Of a stretch of DNA of 64,000 nucleotides, positions 54,659 to 63,998 are shown in pieces. Below the pieces are notes generated by a model, which was given only the letters and a program-made list of their open reading frames with translations, did no database searches and was not told the DNA's origin. The DNA is taken from contig JAKSLM010000001.1 of the NCBI GenBank assembly GCA_024401225.1, positions 62,001 to 126,000 of the forward strand. The letters run 5' to 3'. The position numbers were made by a program, and so were the translations under genes. Origin of the DNA: Bacteroidaceae bacterium. GTDB lineage: Bacteria; Bacteroidota; Bacteroidia; Bacteroidales; Bacteroidaceae. How positions within the stretch are numbered: the stretch's first letter is position 1; the number at the start of each line of letters is the position of its first letter.

Positions 54659-55386
54659 AATTCTCTGACTATTTTTATACGTTCTTCGATAGGCGTCTCG
54701 ATGTCGAGCCATGTGATAGGAATGCCACGGCGCTCTTCCATGCCACGGAACCATGTCATCTGACGCTTGGCAAACTGATGGATAGCTATCTCAAGCAGAT
54801 TGACCATCTCCTCATACTGCAGTTCACCAATAATATATAAGGTTACATACTTGTATTCCAATCCGTATCGCAACAAACGCTCCACAGGAACGCCGTTGTC
54901 AATCAGCCCACGTATCTCATCAACCATTCCTTCGTCCAAGCGGGCACGCAAACGACTCGAGATTTTGGCACGTCGCAGTTCACGGTCTATCTTCAATCCG
55001 ATATTCAAGCTATCAAAAGGCGGAAGCGTACGTCCATCAAACTCATATCCCTTTATCACGCTTTCGATATAGAGGCCCGTTCCACCACACAATATAGGAG
55101 TCTTGCCACGAGCCACGACATCATCGTAGGCTGTACAGAAGTCACGCTGAAACTCATAGACATTATACCTCTCGCCAGCATCAGCAATATCGATTAGATG
55201 GTAAGGCACATGCTTGCCATCTATATCATAGTCGCACAGATCCTTACCCGTACCTATATCCATGCCACGATACACCTGGCGACTATCGGCACTCATGATC
55301 TCGCCATCGAGTGCTAATGCCAGATGAGCAGCAAATGTAGTCTTGCCGCATGCTGTAGGGCCAAGTATGGTCAGTAGTTTATTCAT
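54631..55386 (-). CDS. miaA: tRNA dimethylallyltransferase (short form)
   Basis: A 251-aa protein with the P-loop GPTACGKTT, MSADSRQVYRGMDIGTGK and GGTGLYIESVIKGY, then RLRARLDEGMVDEIRGLI and HQFAKRQMTWFRG. MiaA adds a dimethylallyl group to A37 of tRNAs reading UNN codons. It is about 50 residues shorter than common MiaA proteins (about 300), mainly in the insert domain; Bacteroidetes often carry a second, short MiaA, and this may be that one. Confidence 0.88.
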   Translation of the reverse strand: MNKLLTILGPTACGKTTFAAHLALALDGEIMSADSRQVYRGMDIGTGKDLCDYDIDGKHVPYHLIDIADAGERYNVYEFQRDFCTAYDDVVARGKTPILCGGTGLYIESVIKGYEFDGRTLPPFDSLNIGLKIDRELRRAKISSRLRARLDEGMVDEIRGLIDNGVPVERLLRYGLEYKYVTLYIIGELQYEEMVNLLEIAIHQFAKRQMTWFRGMEERRGIPITWLDIETPIEERIKIVRELWLRKVAGE

Positions 55387-55426
55387 CTATCGCGGTGGGG
55401 ATACGTTTATTAATTTTTTAGTTTAC

Positions 55427-56809
55427 TTAGTGCGTCATCCAGAACACAAGAAGGCCTGCTGCCCATGCAACGACTACTCGCCATGTGTAGTGCTTGATGT
55501 ACCAAGAGAATTTCAGACCTTCAACCTGAAGAACTGCCTGCCCTGCAAGCGTGCCGATGAAGAGCAGCGAACCGCCCATAGCACAGCAGTATGAGAGCAT
55601 CTGCCAGTACACACCATTCTGTACAAAGTTGGATGTTGAGCCTTGGATAGTATCGACCGAGAACAGGTTCATACCTGTCATGATGATTGGCACATTATCA
55701 ATCACGCTGCTTACCAATCCTGTTGCAATACCATAGATGTAGATGTTGCCTACGTATTCCTCCATGATCTCAGCAACATAATCCAACGCGCCACACTCAT
55801 TCAAGGCACCAACGCCAAGCGAGATACCAATGAAGTAAAGGATGATGCGCATACCAATAAACTCTGTGTTGCGGAAGTAGTTGCGCTGCACGAACATGGC
55901 AATAAGGTTGCGCTTGATGTTACAGATACCTTCAAATACCCATATCAAGGCCAATACACAAAGGGCTCCAAGGAAAGGAGGAAGCTTCGTGTAGTACGAG
56001 AAGGAAGGAATGCTCCACAAACCTACGATTCCAATGATAAGCATTACCACCTTCTGCCATGCCTTAAGTGTTGAGTCGTCACCATCGTATTTGTCAAGGA
56101 ACGACACAACCTCAACCTTGCCCTTCAGCAATGTGCTCGCAAGGATGTTGAACACACAGAGACTGGTAAGCACGGCAGGAGCCAAGCCAAGAGTAAAGTC
56201 GGTAGGAGTCACAGCTCCCCTAACCCAAAGCATAAGGCTTGTCATGTCGCCAATCACGGTAAAGCAACCGCCAAGGCTTGCACTTATCATTATCACGCAG
56301 GCGTAAATAACCTTCTGATAATAAGAGCGAACGATAAGGCGAAGTAAAGCAAGCATCAAGACCACCGTGGTAAGGTTGTCCACATTGAATGAGATAATGA
56401 ACGTCAGCGCCGACAGCAACCATAGGAACCTACGGCTGTTGCGCATACGAAGCCAACGTACAAGGGAGTCAAACACGCCATTGTTGTTCATCACCTCAAG
56501 GATAGTGTTTGTAGCGATGAGGAAAAGAATAACCGAACATGCTTCGGAAATGTAGCCGTTGAGGATGTGGTTTGCAACGAAGTCCTTGACGGTATCGGTA
56601 GTGGACGCTACCCCTCCGAGATACCGCATGTACTCATCGTAGTGCACCAGATTGATGTACGATCCGGCACGAAGCATGTACACGACCCATACTATCACAC
56701 CGGTGAACATCGCCACAGCGGCACGATTGATATGATTTACCTGTTCTGTACTCATCAGCGCAAAACCGACAAACAGAATGGCAACGATAACCAATGTTAC
56801 TATCAGCAT
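55427..56809 (-). CDS. NhaD-type sodium:proton antiporter
   Basis: A 460-aa polytopic membrane protein with about 12 helices. Conserved NhaD-like segments include FNVDNLTTVVLMLALLR, GGCFTVIGDMTSLMLW and VSSVIDNVPIIMTGMNLF. It exchanges Na+ or Li+ for protons across the inner membrane. The start at 56809 is chosen because the frame otherwise runs through the antisense of the tRNA gene. miaA follows after 40 bases. Confidence 0.9.
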   Translation of the reverse strand: MLIVTLVIVAILFVGFALMSTEQVNHINRAAVAMFTGVIVWVVYMLRAGSYINLVHYDEYMRYLGGVASTTDTVKDFVANHILNGYISEACSVILFLIATNTILEVMNNNGVFDSLVRWLRMRNSRRFLWLLSALTFIISFNVDNLTTVVLMLALLRLIVRSYYQKVIYACVIMISASLGGCFTVIGDMTSLMLWVRGAVTPTDFTLGLAPAVLTSLCVFNILASTLLKGKVEVVSFLDKYDGDDSTLKAWQKVVMLIIGIVGLWSIPSFSYYTKLPPFLGALCVLALIWVFEGICNIKRNLIAMFVQRNYFRNTEFIGMRIILYFIGISLGVGALNECGALDYVAEIMEEYVGNIYIYGIATGLVSSVIDNVPIIMTGMNLFSVDTIQGSTSNFVQNGVYWQMLSYCCAMGGSLLFIGTLAGQAVLQVEGLKFSWYIKHYTWRVVVAWAAGLLVFWMTH

Positions 56810-56832
56810 ATATTTAAATAGGAGTTTAACTG

Positions 56833-56905
56833 AGCGATAGACGGGACTCGAACCCGCGACCCCAAGCGTGGGAGGCTTGTGCTCTACCAACTGAGCTACT
56901 ATCGC
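56833..56905 (-). tRNA. tRNA-Gly (anticodon CCC)
   Basis: 73 bases fold into a full cloverleaf: acceptor 7 bp (GCGATAG/CTATCGC), D arm GCTC-GAGC, anticodon stem CAAGC-GCTTG with loop CTCCCAC, 5-base variable loop, and T arm with TTCGAGT. The anticodon CCC reads GGG. The discriminator is U and the 3' CCA is not encoded. Confidence 0.95.
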
Positions 56906-57064
56906 ATAATGGTTTCAACAGAGGGACGGAGGAATGCATGCCACAGCCCACAATTTTTTGCAAAATTATAAATAATATATGAACTGAGAAAATAATAATG
57001 AAACTTTTTATCCTACATGTAACAAGTTTTTAGGTTTTTATTTTCAATTATCAGTTTTATTCTC

Positions 57065-57072
57065 TATCTTTG
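57065..57072 (+). promoter_or_regulatory. Promoter -7 element for recF
   Basis: TATCTTTG, ending four bases before the recF ATG at 57077. If transcription starts at the usual distance the message is leaderless or nearly so. Confidence 0.55.
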
Positions 57073-57076
57073 CATT

Positions 57077-58177
57077 ATGATTCTTCAGAAACTTACCATA
57101 CTCAATTATCGCAACATAGCCGAAGCGGATATGCTTCTCTCGCCCAATGTAAACTGCTTTGTAGGTTCGAACGGCGAGGGCAAGACGAATGTGCTCGATG
57201 CCATATTCTTCCTGTCGTTCACTAAGAGCACAGCCAACAACATCGACTCGCTCAACATACGCCATGGAGAGGACCTGATGATGGTACAGGGCATATACGA
57301 CCTTGAAGGAATGCAGGAAGAGATTTCAATTGGACTGAAGAACCATCAGAAGAAATCCGTGAAGCGAAACAAGAAGCCATACAAGAAGATGTCGGAACAC
57401 ATCGGCTTGCTGCCTCTCATACTCGTATCGCCAGGCGACTCGGAACTGATAGCAAGCGGAAGCGACGAACGCCGCCGCTTTATGGACCTCGTCATCTCGC
57501 AGTTCAACCCCGACTACATGGCATCGCTCTCTGCCTACAACAAGGCTCTGCAACAGCGAAATGCAATGCTGAAGACAGAAGAAGAACCGAACCTTGACAT
57601 CATGGCTGCCTACGAGGAGATGATGGCTATGTACGGCGAACGCGTATATGCAGAGCGCCAGCGATTCATAGAGGAGTTCATTCCCGTGTTCCAGCAATTG
57701 TATAGCGAGATTTCGGGCGGCAACGAGCAAGTCAGCCTGCGCTACATAAGCCACTGCCAGCGAGGGCCGCTGCTCGATGTCATACAGCGCGACCGCTACA
57801 AGGACCGCGCCATAGGCTACTCATTGCATGGCATTCACAAGGACGACCTGGAAATGCTGCTGAGCGGTTTCCCAATAAAGCGAGAAGGTTCGCAAGGACA
57901 GAACAAGACTTATCTCATTGCTCTGAAGCTTGCACAGTTCGATTTTCTGAAGAAGACTGGTTCACGCACTACACCTCTTTTATTATTAGACGACATTTTC
58001 GACAAGCTCGATGCCAAGCGTGTGGGCAACATCGTCAATCTGGTGTCGAGCGACAGGTTCGGCCAGATCTTCATCACCGATACAAACAGGGAGAACCTCG
58101 ATAAGATCCTTGAGAAGTCGAATGGCGACTACCGCATATTCCAAGTCAACGGCGGAGTGATAACCTACAACCCATAA
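57077..58177 (+). CDS. recF: DNA replication and repair protein RecF
   Basis: A 366-aa SMC-like ATPase: Walker A GSNGEGKTN near residue 31, the signature region EGSQGQNKTYLIALKLAQF and Walker B LLLLDDIFDKLD. RecF loads RecA at gaps with RecO and RecR. Length and N-terminus (MILQKLTILNYRNIAEA) fit the family. A DciA-like gene follows after 30 bases, a common Bacteroidetes pairing. Confidence 0.94.
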   Translation: MILQKLTILNYRNIAEADMLLSPNVNCFVGSNGEGKTNVLDAIFFLSFTKSTANNIDSLNIRHGEDLMMVQGIYDLEGMQEEISIGLKNHQKKSVKRNKKPYKKMSEHIGLLPLILVSPGDSELIASGSDERRRFMDLVISQFNPDYMASLSAYNKALQQRNAMLKTEEEPNLDIMAAYEEMMAMYGERVYAERQRFIEEFIPVFQQLYSEISGGNEQVSLRYISHCQRGPLLDVIQRDRYKDRAIGYSLHGIHKDDLEMLLSGFPIKREGSQGQNKTYLIALKLAQFDFLKKTGSRTTPLLLLDDIFDKLDAKRVGNIVNLVSSDRFGQIFITDTNRENLDKILEKSNGDYRIFQVNGGVITYNP

Positions 58178-58207
58178 CCCCTACCCTATAACAAACATCC
58201 ATCACCA

Positions 58208-58498
58208 GTGAGAAAATGTGAAGCATCGCCTATCGGCAACCTGATTCGTGAGGCACTCCGCAACGAAGGATTGGAGACTCCCCTCAACCAGTACCGTCTC
58301 ATTCATTCATGGGAGGAAGTGATGGGTATGGGTATAGCCCGATACACAGGCAACATGTACATCCGCAATCAGACTCTTTACATTCAGATCACGTCGCCAG
58401 CCTTGCGGAATGAACTTTCGATGAACCGAAAATCAATCACACAGCGCCTCAATGCAAAAATAGAAGCAAACGTCATCACAGACATTCACTTCTATTAG
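58208..58498 (+). CDS. DciA-like protein (DUF721)
   Basis: A 96-aa protein: PIGNLIREALRNEGLETPLNQYRLIHSWEEVMG followed by YIRNQTLYIQITSPALRNELSMNRKSI. This is the DUF721/DciA pattern; DciA recruits the replicative helicase DnaB to DNA in bacteria without DnaC. The start is GTG at 58208. Probably cotranscribed with recF. Confidence 0.85.
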   Translation: MRKCEASPIGNLIREALRNEGLETPLNQYRLIHSWEEVMGMGIARYTGNMYIRNQTLYIQITSPALRNELSMNRKSITQRLNAKIEANVITDIHFY

Positions 58499-58511
58499 TT
58501 ACATATCGAAA

Positions 58512-58599
58512 AACGCCTTGCAAGGACATCGCAAACTCCTTGCAATGTGTAAGGCAACTCCTTGCAAGGAATCGGTCGAATCCTTGCAAGGAGTTTTTT
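58512..58599. repeat. Four-unit tandem array of the CTCCTTGCAAGGAG palindrome, copy B
   Basis: Four units (58512-58532, 58533-58555, 58556-58578, 58579-58599), each a variant of AACTCCTTGCAAGGAGTT, the last followed by T6. It fills the gap between two convergent genes and its last unit could terminate the DciA-like gene. Same design as at 24630-24716. Confidence 0.75.
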
Positions 58600-58603
58600 C
58601 GCG

Positions 58604-61600
58604 TTATTTCTCCTTTCTCAATTCAGCCTTTACGAAGATGCTGATACGCGAGCCGAATCCTTCCTTACTCTCCAGTACGATACGGCATCCAAGTCCTTCG
58701 GCAAGGCGGCGTGAGATGTTAAGACCGATACCGAGTCCAGGAACAAACTCGTCATCTTTCCAGAAGAGATCAAACACCGCTTGCTGTTTCTCAAGTGGTA
58801 TGCCGACGCCTGTATCCGACACCATGATCTCCACTTCGTTTGAGTTGTAATGATAGACTGGCGAAAGAACGATTGTACCTTCGTTAGTGAACTTGATTGC
58901 ATTCGATATGAAGTGATCAAGGATATACTTCAATCGAGTACGGTCCGAATCCACATAGATGTAGTGGCGGAATGAGGTTACGATGAAGTTTACGCCATCA
59001 CGCATGCGTGGCGTCCAATCCTTCTGCAGTTCATCAATCAGATCGGATACGTTGAACTCTGAGTTGACATATTGCAGACGACCGCTCTCTATACGAGAGA
59101 ACATGAGGATATCCTCAATCATGCTGGCAAGGCGAGCATTGTTTTCTGATATATGGTCGGCAATCTCAGCAAGTTCATCATCCGACAAGCATCCCTCTGG
59201 CAATGATGCTACGACATCAGAGAATCCTACTACGGCATTGAGCGGAGTACGGATCTCATGACTGATGGTTGTGAGGAAGTTCTCCTTCTGCTGCGCTTCC
59301 TCCGCAAGGCGAAGAGCAGTCTGGAGGTCTTGCTCGTACTGCTTGTTTTCATCTATATTGATGATGAGACCATCGAAATGCTTGCGTCCGCCTGTAAAGA
59401 GGACTACGAAGCGAAGCTGCCACCAATGGTATATTCCATCACCATCCACATCGGCATAGAGTTCGAATCCGTGCGAGCCTTCGTTGGCCAATGCTGCCTT
59501 GATGGCAAGTACGTCCTCATTTTTATTAGGATGTACGCGCGCGAGGATGCCTTTGAGTTCTTCCTCCGAACGGAGCGAACGGCTATCGGCACCACGCACA
59601 GCCAGCGAACGGTTTTCCGCATTCTGTTTTACTTGAGCAAGCAAATCCTCCTCTCCTCGTTCACGAAGCCATAGGATAAGTCCACCCCAGATGACAAACA
59701 CAAGGACATAGAAGAGTACGAGCAATATACGATGTATCCACCACTGGAATGGCTTTGCATATCGTTCAGGAGCATTTACAATATGGAAGCGACCTGCATA
59801 GTCATGATACTTCAGGCCAAGGCGCTCCATAGCATGATAATCCATATAGTAAGCTTTCTCGTGCTGACGACCATTAAGTTCTGCAGTCGGTGTATTATGA
59901 AGCTTACGGGCTCCGGCATGTGCAATATCAGTACCAACTGTACGATAGTCGGCAAAATAACCTGCAAGGAATGATGCCTTAGCATTTGCGAATCCGGCCT
60001 TAACTGCTGTAAACTGAGGACGTCCGGACGCATTTACAATGAGCGTGCTGTAGGTATCATACTTAAAGGATATCTGAGGAAACTGGTTGGAGTACATGAG
60101 TACTTTGCGGCTATTGCTCAACTTCACCTCACGAGTATCGGTCTCCAAGCCGTTGCTTGCTGGTGACGCCATGCTGAATGTGGTGACCACGACGCTGTCG
60201 TCCCACGCCGTATGAGTCTCCTCTGCATCTGGAGACCTGAACAGGTGATAGTCGGTATTGTCCACATAAGGAGGACGCGAGATGGCCTGTCGAAGTTCCT
60301 GACGGATGAGGCTGTCCTGGCTAAAGTAGTCCAGCTCAGCCTCAACGGAGGTTTTATGACCAAGCTCTACTGCAAGATCAATATTAGTGGTGTAGTCTAT
60401 AGGATCATAGAATGCCACCGCATTAGGGAAATCGCGCAATCGCTCCCAATCTGGATGGTGAAGAGCTCCAAAGATGATTGGTATGGTATCACCAGATGCG
60501 AAATAGTTGGAGAGCGGGTGGTTCATAAGCTCATTGTATGGGCGGTCGCCTTCCACAAGAACAAGGTCTGGATACCAACCAATGCGATTGAGCGAATCAG
60601 CTATAGTCTTCATGCGATCCAAGCCTGAGTCCTGGGTGGAGTTAATGCCCAGATATACATTGCAAATATCGGGAGCAATGCCGTTTGCAAACAATGTTTC
60701 GTTAATGGCATTATCGAATGCACGGTAGTGCGTGATTCCCTGATCATAACCATGGATGACCATCACACGGCTCATCTTGCGGTTACCTCCATCGTTGATC
60801 TGGCACGACTGGAACGTACCTGCAGTAAAGGCAAAGCTGAGCACGAGAAGAAGCATCTGAACATAGCGCTTGAGATGGAAGAAGAAACGGGAACCCTTGC
60901 CCAAGGTACTTGACACACCAATGGTACCGTCCTGCTTCTCGATGATCGTCTTGGAGATGTTGAGTCCAAGACCTGTACCACAATCGGTCTCGTTCTCCTT
61001 GACATAGCGATCGAAGACGTGCTGCTGGTGTGTCTCATCTATACCAATGCCAGTATCAGCAACATATATCTCAACCACATCGTCAAGTACATGTTGCCAG
61101 CCTATGGTAACGGAACCGGCTGCTGTAAACTTGAACGAATTGCTGAGGAAATTGTTAATCACCTGAATGGTTCGTACACGGTCTATGTTCACCTCCACAT
61201 CATCAACATCCTGGAACTCCAGGAAGGAAAGGTGCTTTGGAGCAATAACCTTGTTTGTCATGTATGCTTCATGAACAAGTTCGCGAACTGAGACAGGCTT
61301 CTGTATGAGTTGGAAGTCGTCCGACTCTACCGTTGCCTTTTCTACCACGCTATCAATCATTCGGAGAATCATTTCTGTATTCTGGCGAATGATAGCTCCG
61401 TACTCTTGGCGCTCACCAGGCTCGAACGACATATCCTTATTGGTAAGCAGCATCGAGAAACCTGTAATGGCATTGAGCGGAGTACGAAGGTCGTGAGAGA
61501 TGTTTGCAAGGAAGTTCTCCTTGAGCGAAACCTCACTGGCACGATGCTGTGCCTTGAGAAGAGTCTGCTCTATCTCCTGCATCTCATCTACATTGAGAAG

Positions 61601-63163
61601 GATGCCATGGATCTCATCGCGCATAGCGGTCTCATCGGTAGCGAAGTATGTGAGCTCTGCCCATATCCAGTTGCGGCCTTGGCTGGCAGTCATCTTGATG
61701 CGGAAACGCTGGCGTCCGCGATACTTCTTGAAGTCGCGCAGGATGTAGTAGCTCGACATGGTGTCTGGATGCACCATGGATTTCAATTGTTCGAATGTAA
61801 TTACATTAGTCGGCATATTGTAGGCTTGCGCAAACTGAGCACTCACCTGAATGTTGCCATGGGATATGGTCCAAAGTGTGTTGTGAGGATCGGTAAAGAG
61901 AAGGTTATGCATCTTCTCCTCATAAAGGAGATCGTTGATGACACCCTGAGTTCCTGTAAGGTTCCATCGGCGCAGCAGGATGATGATACCCCAAGAAACG
62001 AGCGCACCAATGAGCACTATGGACAACAGAATCAGCGAACGCTCCCAAGGATGCGAGATGGAAGAAGGGACATTGGCTATGTCAAAGCGCTTACGCAGCT
62101 CCTCACATCGATCAGCGATTCCCATTCTCACCATTGCTTTATAATCGAGGTTGTAAGTTGGAGCATGGCGCACTATGCCAAGCTGATCAGGACGCGCTCC
62201 ACGCAGGATGCGAGCAGCATACGCCACTTGATCGTTGATCTGAGTCTCGAGTGTGGTGAAGAAGCCGCCAAGGAAGAGCGGGTTGTCAGAACCCATATTA
62301 TATTGTTCGCGGATGCATGTGAATTGTGGTTCTCGTGCAGAATTGATGAGCGAGTTGGCATAGGAGTCAAACTTCACCTGAAGATGAGTGACCTGAGTGG
62401 TCGTATGCATAATCTTCGAAAGCACCTGCTCCGCCTCTTCCTCGGTCTCGCCAGGCAAGGCATTGAGCATCGGATCGGCAACGGACGCAAAGTTGATGAT
62501 ACGGCGGCGTGGGTAATGCCTCTGAAGATAGTCGGCTTCAAGATTGCGCAGAGCACCCGTATTGATATAGAAACGTGATGAGTCCGCAAGCTGACTGAAG
62601 AGGCTGATGCGGAGTGAGTCCTGATAGCCATTGGAGTCGAGCTGGATAGTAATCGAAGTCTTATCGTCAAACTCATTGCAAATGTCGATGTTGCGGACAA
62701 GGTCGATGGCATCTTCGTATCCTGTGATGCGAGGATAGTTTGCCATGGAATCAATATAAACCACATTTACACCGGCGAAAACAATAGGAAGCGAAGTGAA
62801 TACCGAATCATAAAGAAAACGGTTAAGTGTCATGTAATAGGCAGGATCGTCGTTGCAAAGCACAACCTCAGGCTTTGCCGAAGCTATGGAGTCGGTCAAT
62901 GAAGCTTTGAATGCTTCAAAGTTGTGACGATAGTCCTCGTGAGGAGCTTTAAGATAGAAATGATGGATGCGAGCATTTATGCCTTCCTTGGTAAATGCTT
63001 CTGTCATCAGTTCATTAAATACATCCTCTCGTTCCACTATGCTATCCCACGAATGGATGACAAGTACCGAGCGCTCCACCCCAGAGGATTGTCGGGTGCC
63101 ACAGGAGTGGATGACTATCATCAGGAGCATCAGTAATATTAGGTATAGCGGTCGGCGTCTCAT
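58604..63163 (-). CDS. Double sensor histidine kinase (two complete kinases in one chain)
   Basis: The 1519-aa frame encodes two sensor kinases in tandem. Kinase 1: lipobox-like N-terminus (HSC, Cys 21), a periplasmic binding-protein-like sensor (30-370), a membrane helix (376-398), a PAS-like region, H-box ISHDLRTPLN (His 557), N-box NFLSNSFKF, DTGIGID and GTGLGLN. Kinase 2: internal signal-like hydrophobic helix with second lipobox-like FQSC (770-787), a related sensor (798-1135), a membrane helix (1144-1166), H-box ISHEIRTPLN (His 1302), FISNAIKF, DTGVGIP and GLGIGLN. No receiver domain is present. M770 (ATG at 60856) could be an internal start. Confidence 0.85.
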   Translation of the reverse strand: MRRRPLYLILLMLLMIVIHSCGTRQSSGVERSVLVIHSWDSIVEREDVFNELMTEAFTKEGINARIHHFYLKAPHEDYRHNFEAFKASLTDSIASAKPEVVLCNDDPAYYMTLNRFLYDSVFTSLPIVFAGVNVVYIDSMANYPRITGYEDAIDLVRNIDICNEFDDKTSITIQLDSNGYQDSLRISLFSQLADSSRFYINTGALRNLEADYLQRHYPRRRIINFASVADPMLNALPGETEEEAEQVLSKIMHTTTQVTHLQVKFDSYANSLINSAREPQFTCIREQYNMGSDNPLFLGGFFTTLETQINDQVAYAARILRGARPDQLGIVRHAPTYNLDYKAMVRMGIADRCEELRKRFDIANVPSSISHPWERSLILLSIVLIGALVSWGIIILLRRWNLTGTQGVINDLLYEEKMHNLLFTDPHNTLWTISHGNIQVSAQFAQAYNMPTNVITFEQLKSMVHPDTMSSYYILRDFKKYRGRQRFRIKMTASQGRNWIWAELTYFATDETAMRDEIHGILLNVDEMQEIEQTLLKAQHRASEVSLKENFLANISHDLRTPLNAITGFSMLLTNKDMSFEPGERQEYGAIIRQNTEMILRMIDSVVEKATVESDDFQLIQKPVSVRELVHEAYMTNKVIAPKHLSFLEFQDVDDVEVNIDRVRTIQVINNFLSNSFKFTAAGSVTIGWQHVLDDVVEIYVADTGIGIDETHQQHVFDRYVKENETDCGTGLGLNISKTIIEKQDGTIGVSSTLGKGSRFFFHLKRYVQMLLLVLSFAFTAGTFQSCQINDGGNRKMSRVMVIHGYDQGITHYRAFDNAINETLFANGIAPDICNVYLGINSTQDSGLDRMKTIADSLNRIGWYPDLVLVEGDRPYNELMNHPLSNYFASGDTIPIIFGALHHPDWERLRDFPNAVAFYDPIDYTTNIDLAVELGHKTSVEAELDYFSQDSLIRQELRQAISRPPYVDNTDYHLFRSPDAEETHTAWDDSVVVTTFSMASPASNGLETDTREVKLSNSRKVLMYSNQFPQISFKYDTYSTLIVNASGRPQFTAVKAGFANAKASFLAGYFADYRTVGTDIAHAGARKLHNTPTAELNGRQHEKAYYMDYHAMERLGLKYHDYAGRFHIVNAPERYAKPFQWWIHRILLVLFYVLVFVIWGGLILWLRERGEEDLLAQVKQNAENRSLAVRGADSRSLRSEEELKGILARVHPNKNEDVLAIKAALANEGSHGFELYADVDGDGIYHWWQLRFVVLFTGGRKHFDGLIINIDENKQYEQDLQTALRLAEEAQQKENFLTTISHEIRTPLNAVVGFSDVVASLPEGCLSDDELAEIADHISENNARLASMIEDILMFSRIESGRLQYVNSEFNVSDLIDELQKDWTPRMRDGVNFIVTSFRHYIYVDSDRTRLKYILDHFISNAIKFTNEGTIVLSPVYHYNSNEVEIMVSDTGVGIPLEKQQAVFDLFWKDDEFVPGLGIGLNISRRLAEGLGCRIVLESKEGFGSRISIFVKAELRKEK

Positions 63164-63224
63164 ATTGATCAGGTATTTATAAGTTAAGATTCCGGATTAG
63201 GATTAGGTCTCTATATAAGGTTAG

Positions 63225-63998
63225 TTAGTTTTGTTCTGTGTTAGATAGTATGTCGGTAAATACTTGTGGGTAGCCAGTCTCGAACTTGAGATGTTCGCCT
63301 GTGATAGGATGTGTAAACTCAAGTCGGAAAGCATGAAGGCATATGCGGCCAGCAGGGTCAGTCTGAGCGCCATACTTATGGTCGCCTGCAATGGAATGGT
63401 GAAGGTCCTGCATGTGAACACGAATCTGGTTCTTGCGACCTGTGTCGAGTTTCAGTTCGACGAGCGAATATCCATTGGCACGGCGTATGGTGCGATAGTT
63501 GGTCACAGCACGCTTTCCACCATTGTCCTGCATCGAACTGTACACCACGTACATCTTATTTTCCAAGAGCCAGGAAGTGATGCTGCCGTTATCTTTCTCC
63601 ATATCGCCTTCACACACAGCGATGTAACGGCGATCGGTCACAATTTCCTTCCAATGGTCGGTAAACATCTGCTGCACATCGCGGCGCTTTGCGAAGAGCA
63701 GAAGGCCTGATGTCTCACGGTCCAATCTATGAACGGTGTGAACCGAGAAGGTGCGTGAAGTGCGCTTTACGTACTCATCGAGAATATCCTTGACCGTCTG
63801 TGAACGACTGCCAGGCTGAGCATTGGTAAGGATGCCCTGAGCCTTCTCCACGACGATGATGAAAGCATCTTCATACACAATCTTCACCCATCGGTTGCGG
63901 AAGTCGTGCTTATGGCGCTTGTTGGCTATCTGCACAAGCTGGCCTGGTCGGAGTGGTGCATTAAACTGAGTGGTAATCACCTTATCGACATAGACCAT
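63225..63998 (-). CDS. RluA-family rRNA pseudouridine synthase (N-terminus cut by window edge)
   Basis: The visible 257 residues contain the catalytic domain: VHRLDRETSGLLLFAK with the catalytic Asp, RYIAVCEG, and ELKLDTGRKNQIRVHMQDLHHSIAGDHKYG. Residues before it (VYVDKVITTQFNAPLRPGQLVQI) look like the end of an S4 RNA-binding domain, so the frame probably continues beyond 64000 and the ATG at 63998 is internal. RluA-type enzymes isomerise uridine in 23S rRNA or tRNA. Confidence 0.88.
   Translation of the reverse strand: MVYVDKVITTQFNAPLRPGQLVQIANKRHKHDFRNRWVKIVYEDAFIIVVEKAQGILTNAQPGSRSQTVKDILDEYVKRTSRTFSVHTVHRLDRETSGLLLFAKRRDVQQMFTDHWKEIVTDRRYIAVCEGDMEKDNGSITSWLLENKMYVVYSSMQDNGGKRAVTNYRTIRRANGYSLVELKLDTGRKNQIRVHMQDLHHSIAGDHKYGAQTDPAGRICLHAFRLEFTHPITGEHLKFETGYPQVFTDILSNTEQN

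Noticed and set aside
56810..56890. N-terminal extension of the NhaD antiporter
   Set aside because: The codons are the antisense of the tRNA-Gly gene; MLIVTLVIV at 56809 is a natural membrane-protein start.
60840..60890. Simple artefact joining two separate kinase genes
   Set aside because: The junction reads through smoothly in one frame with normal codons; without reads an error cannot be excluded, so it is listed as a check in the finding.
61310..62578. 422-codon + strand frame opposite the double sensor kinase
   Set aside because: The opposite strand encodes clear kinase and sensor domains; this frame has no domain and no promoter.
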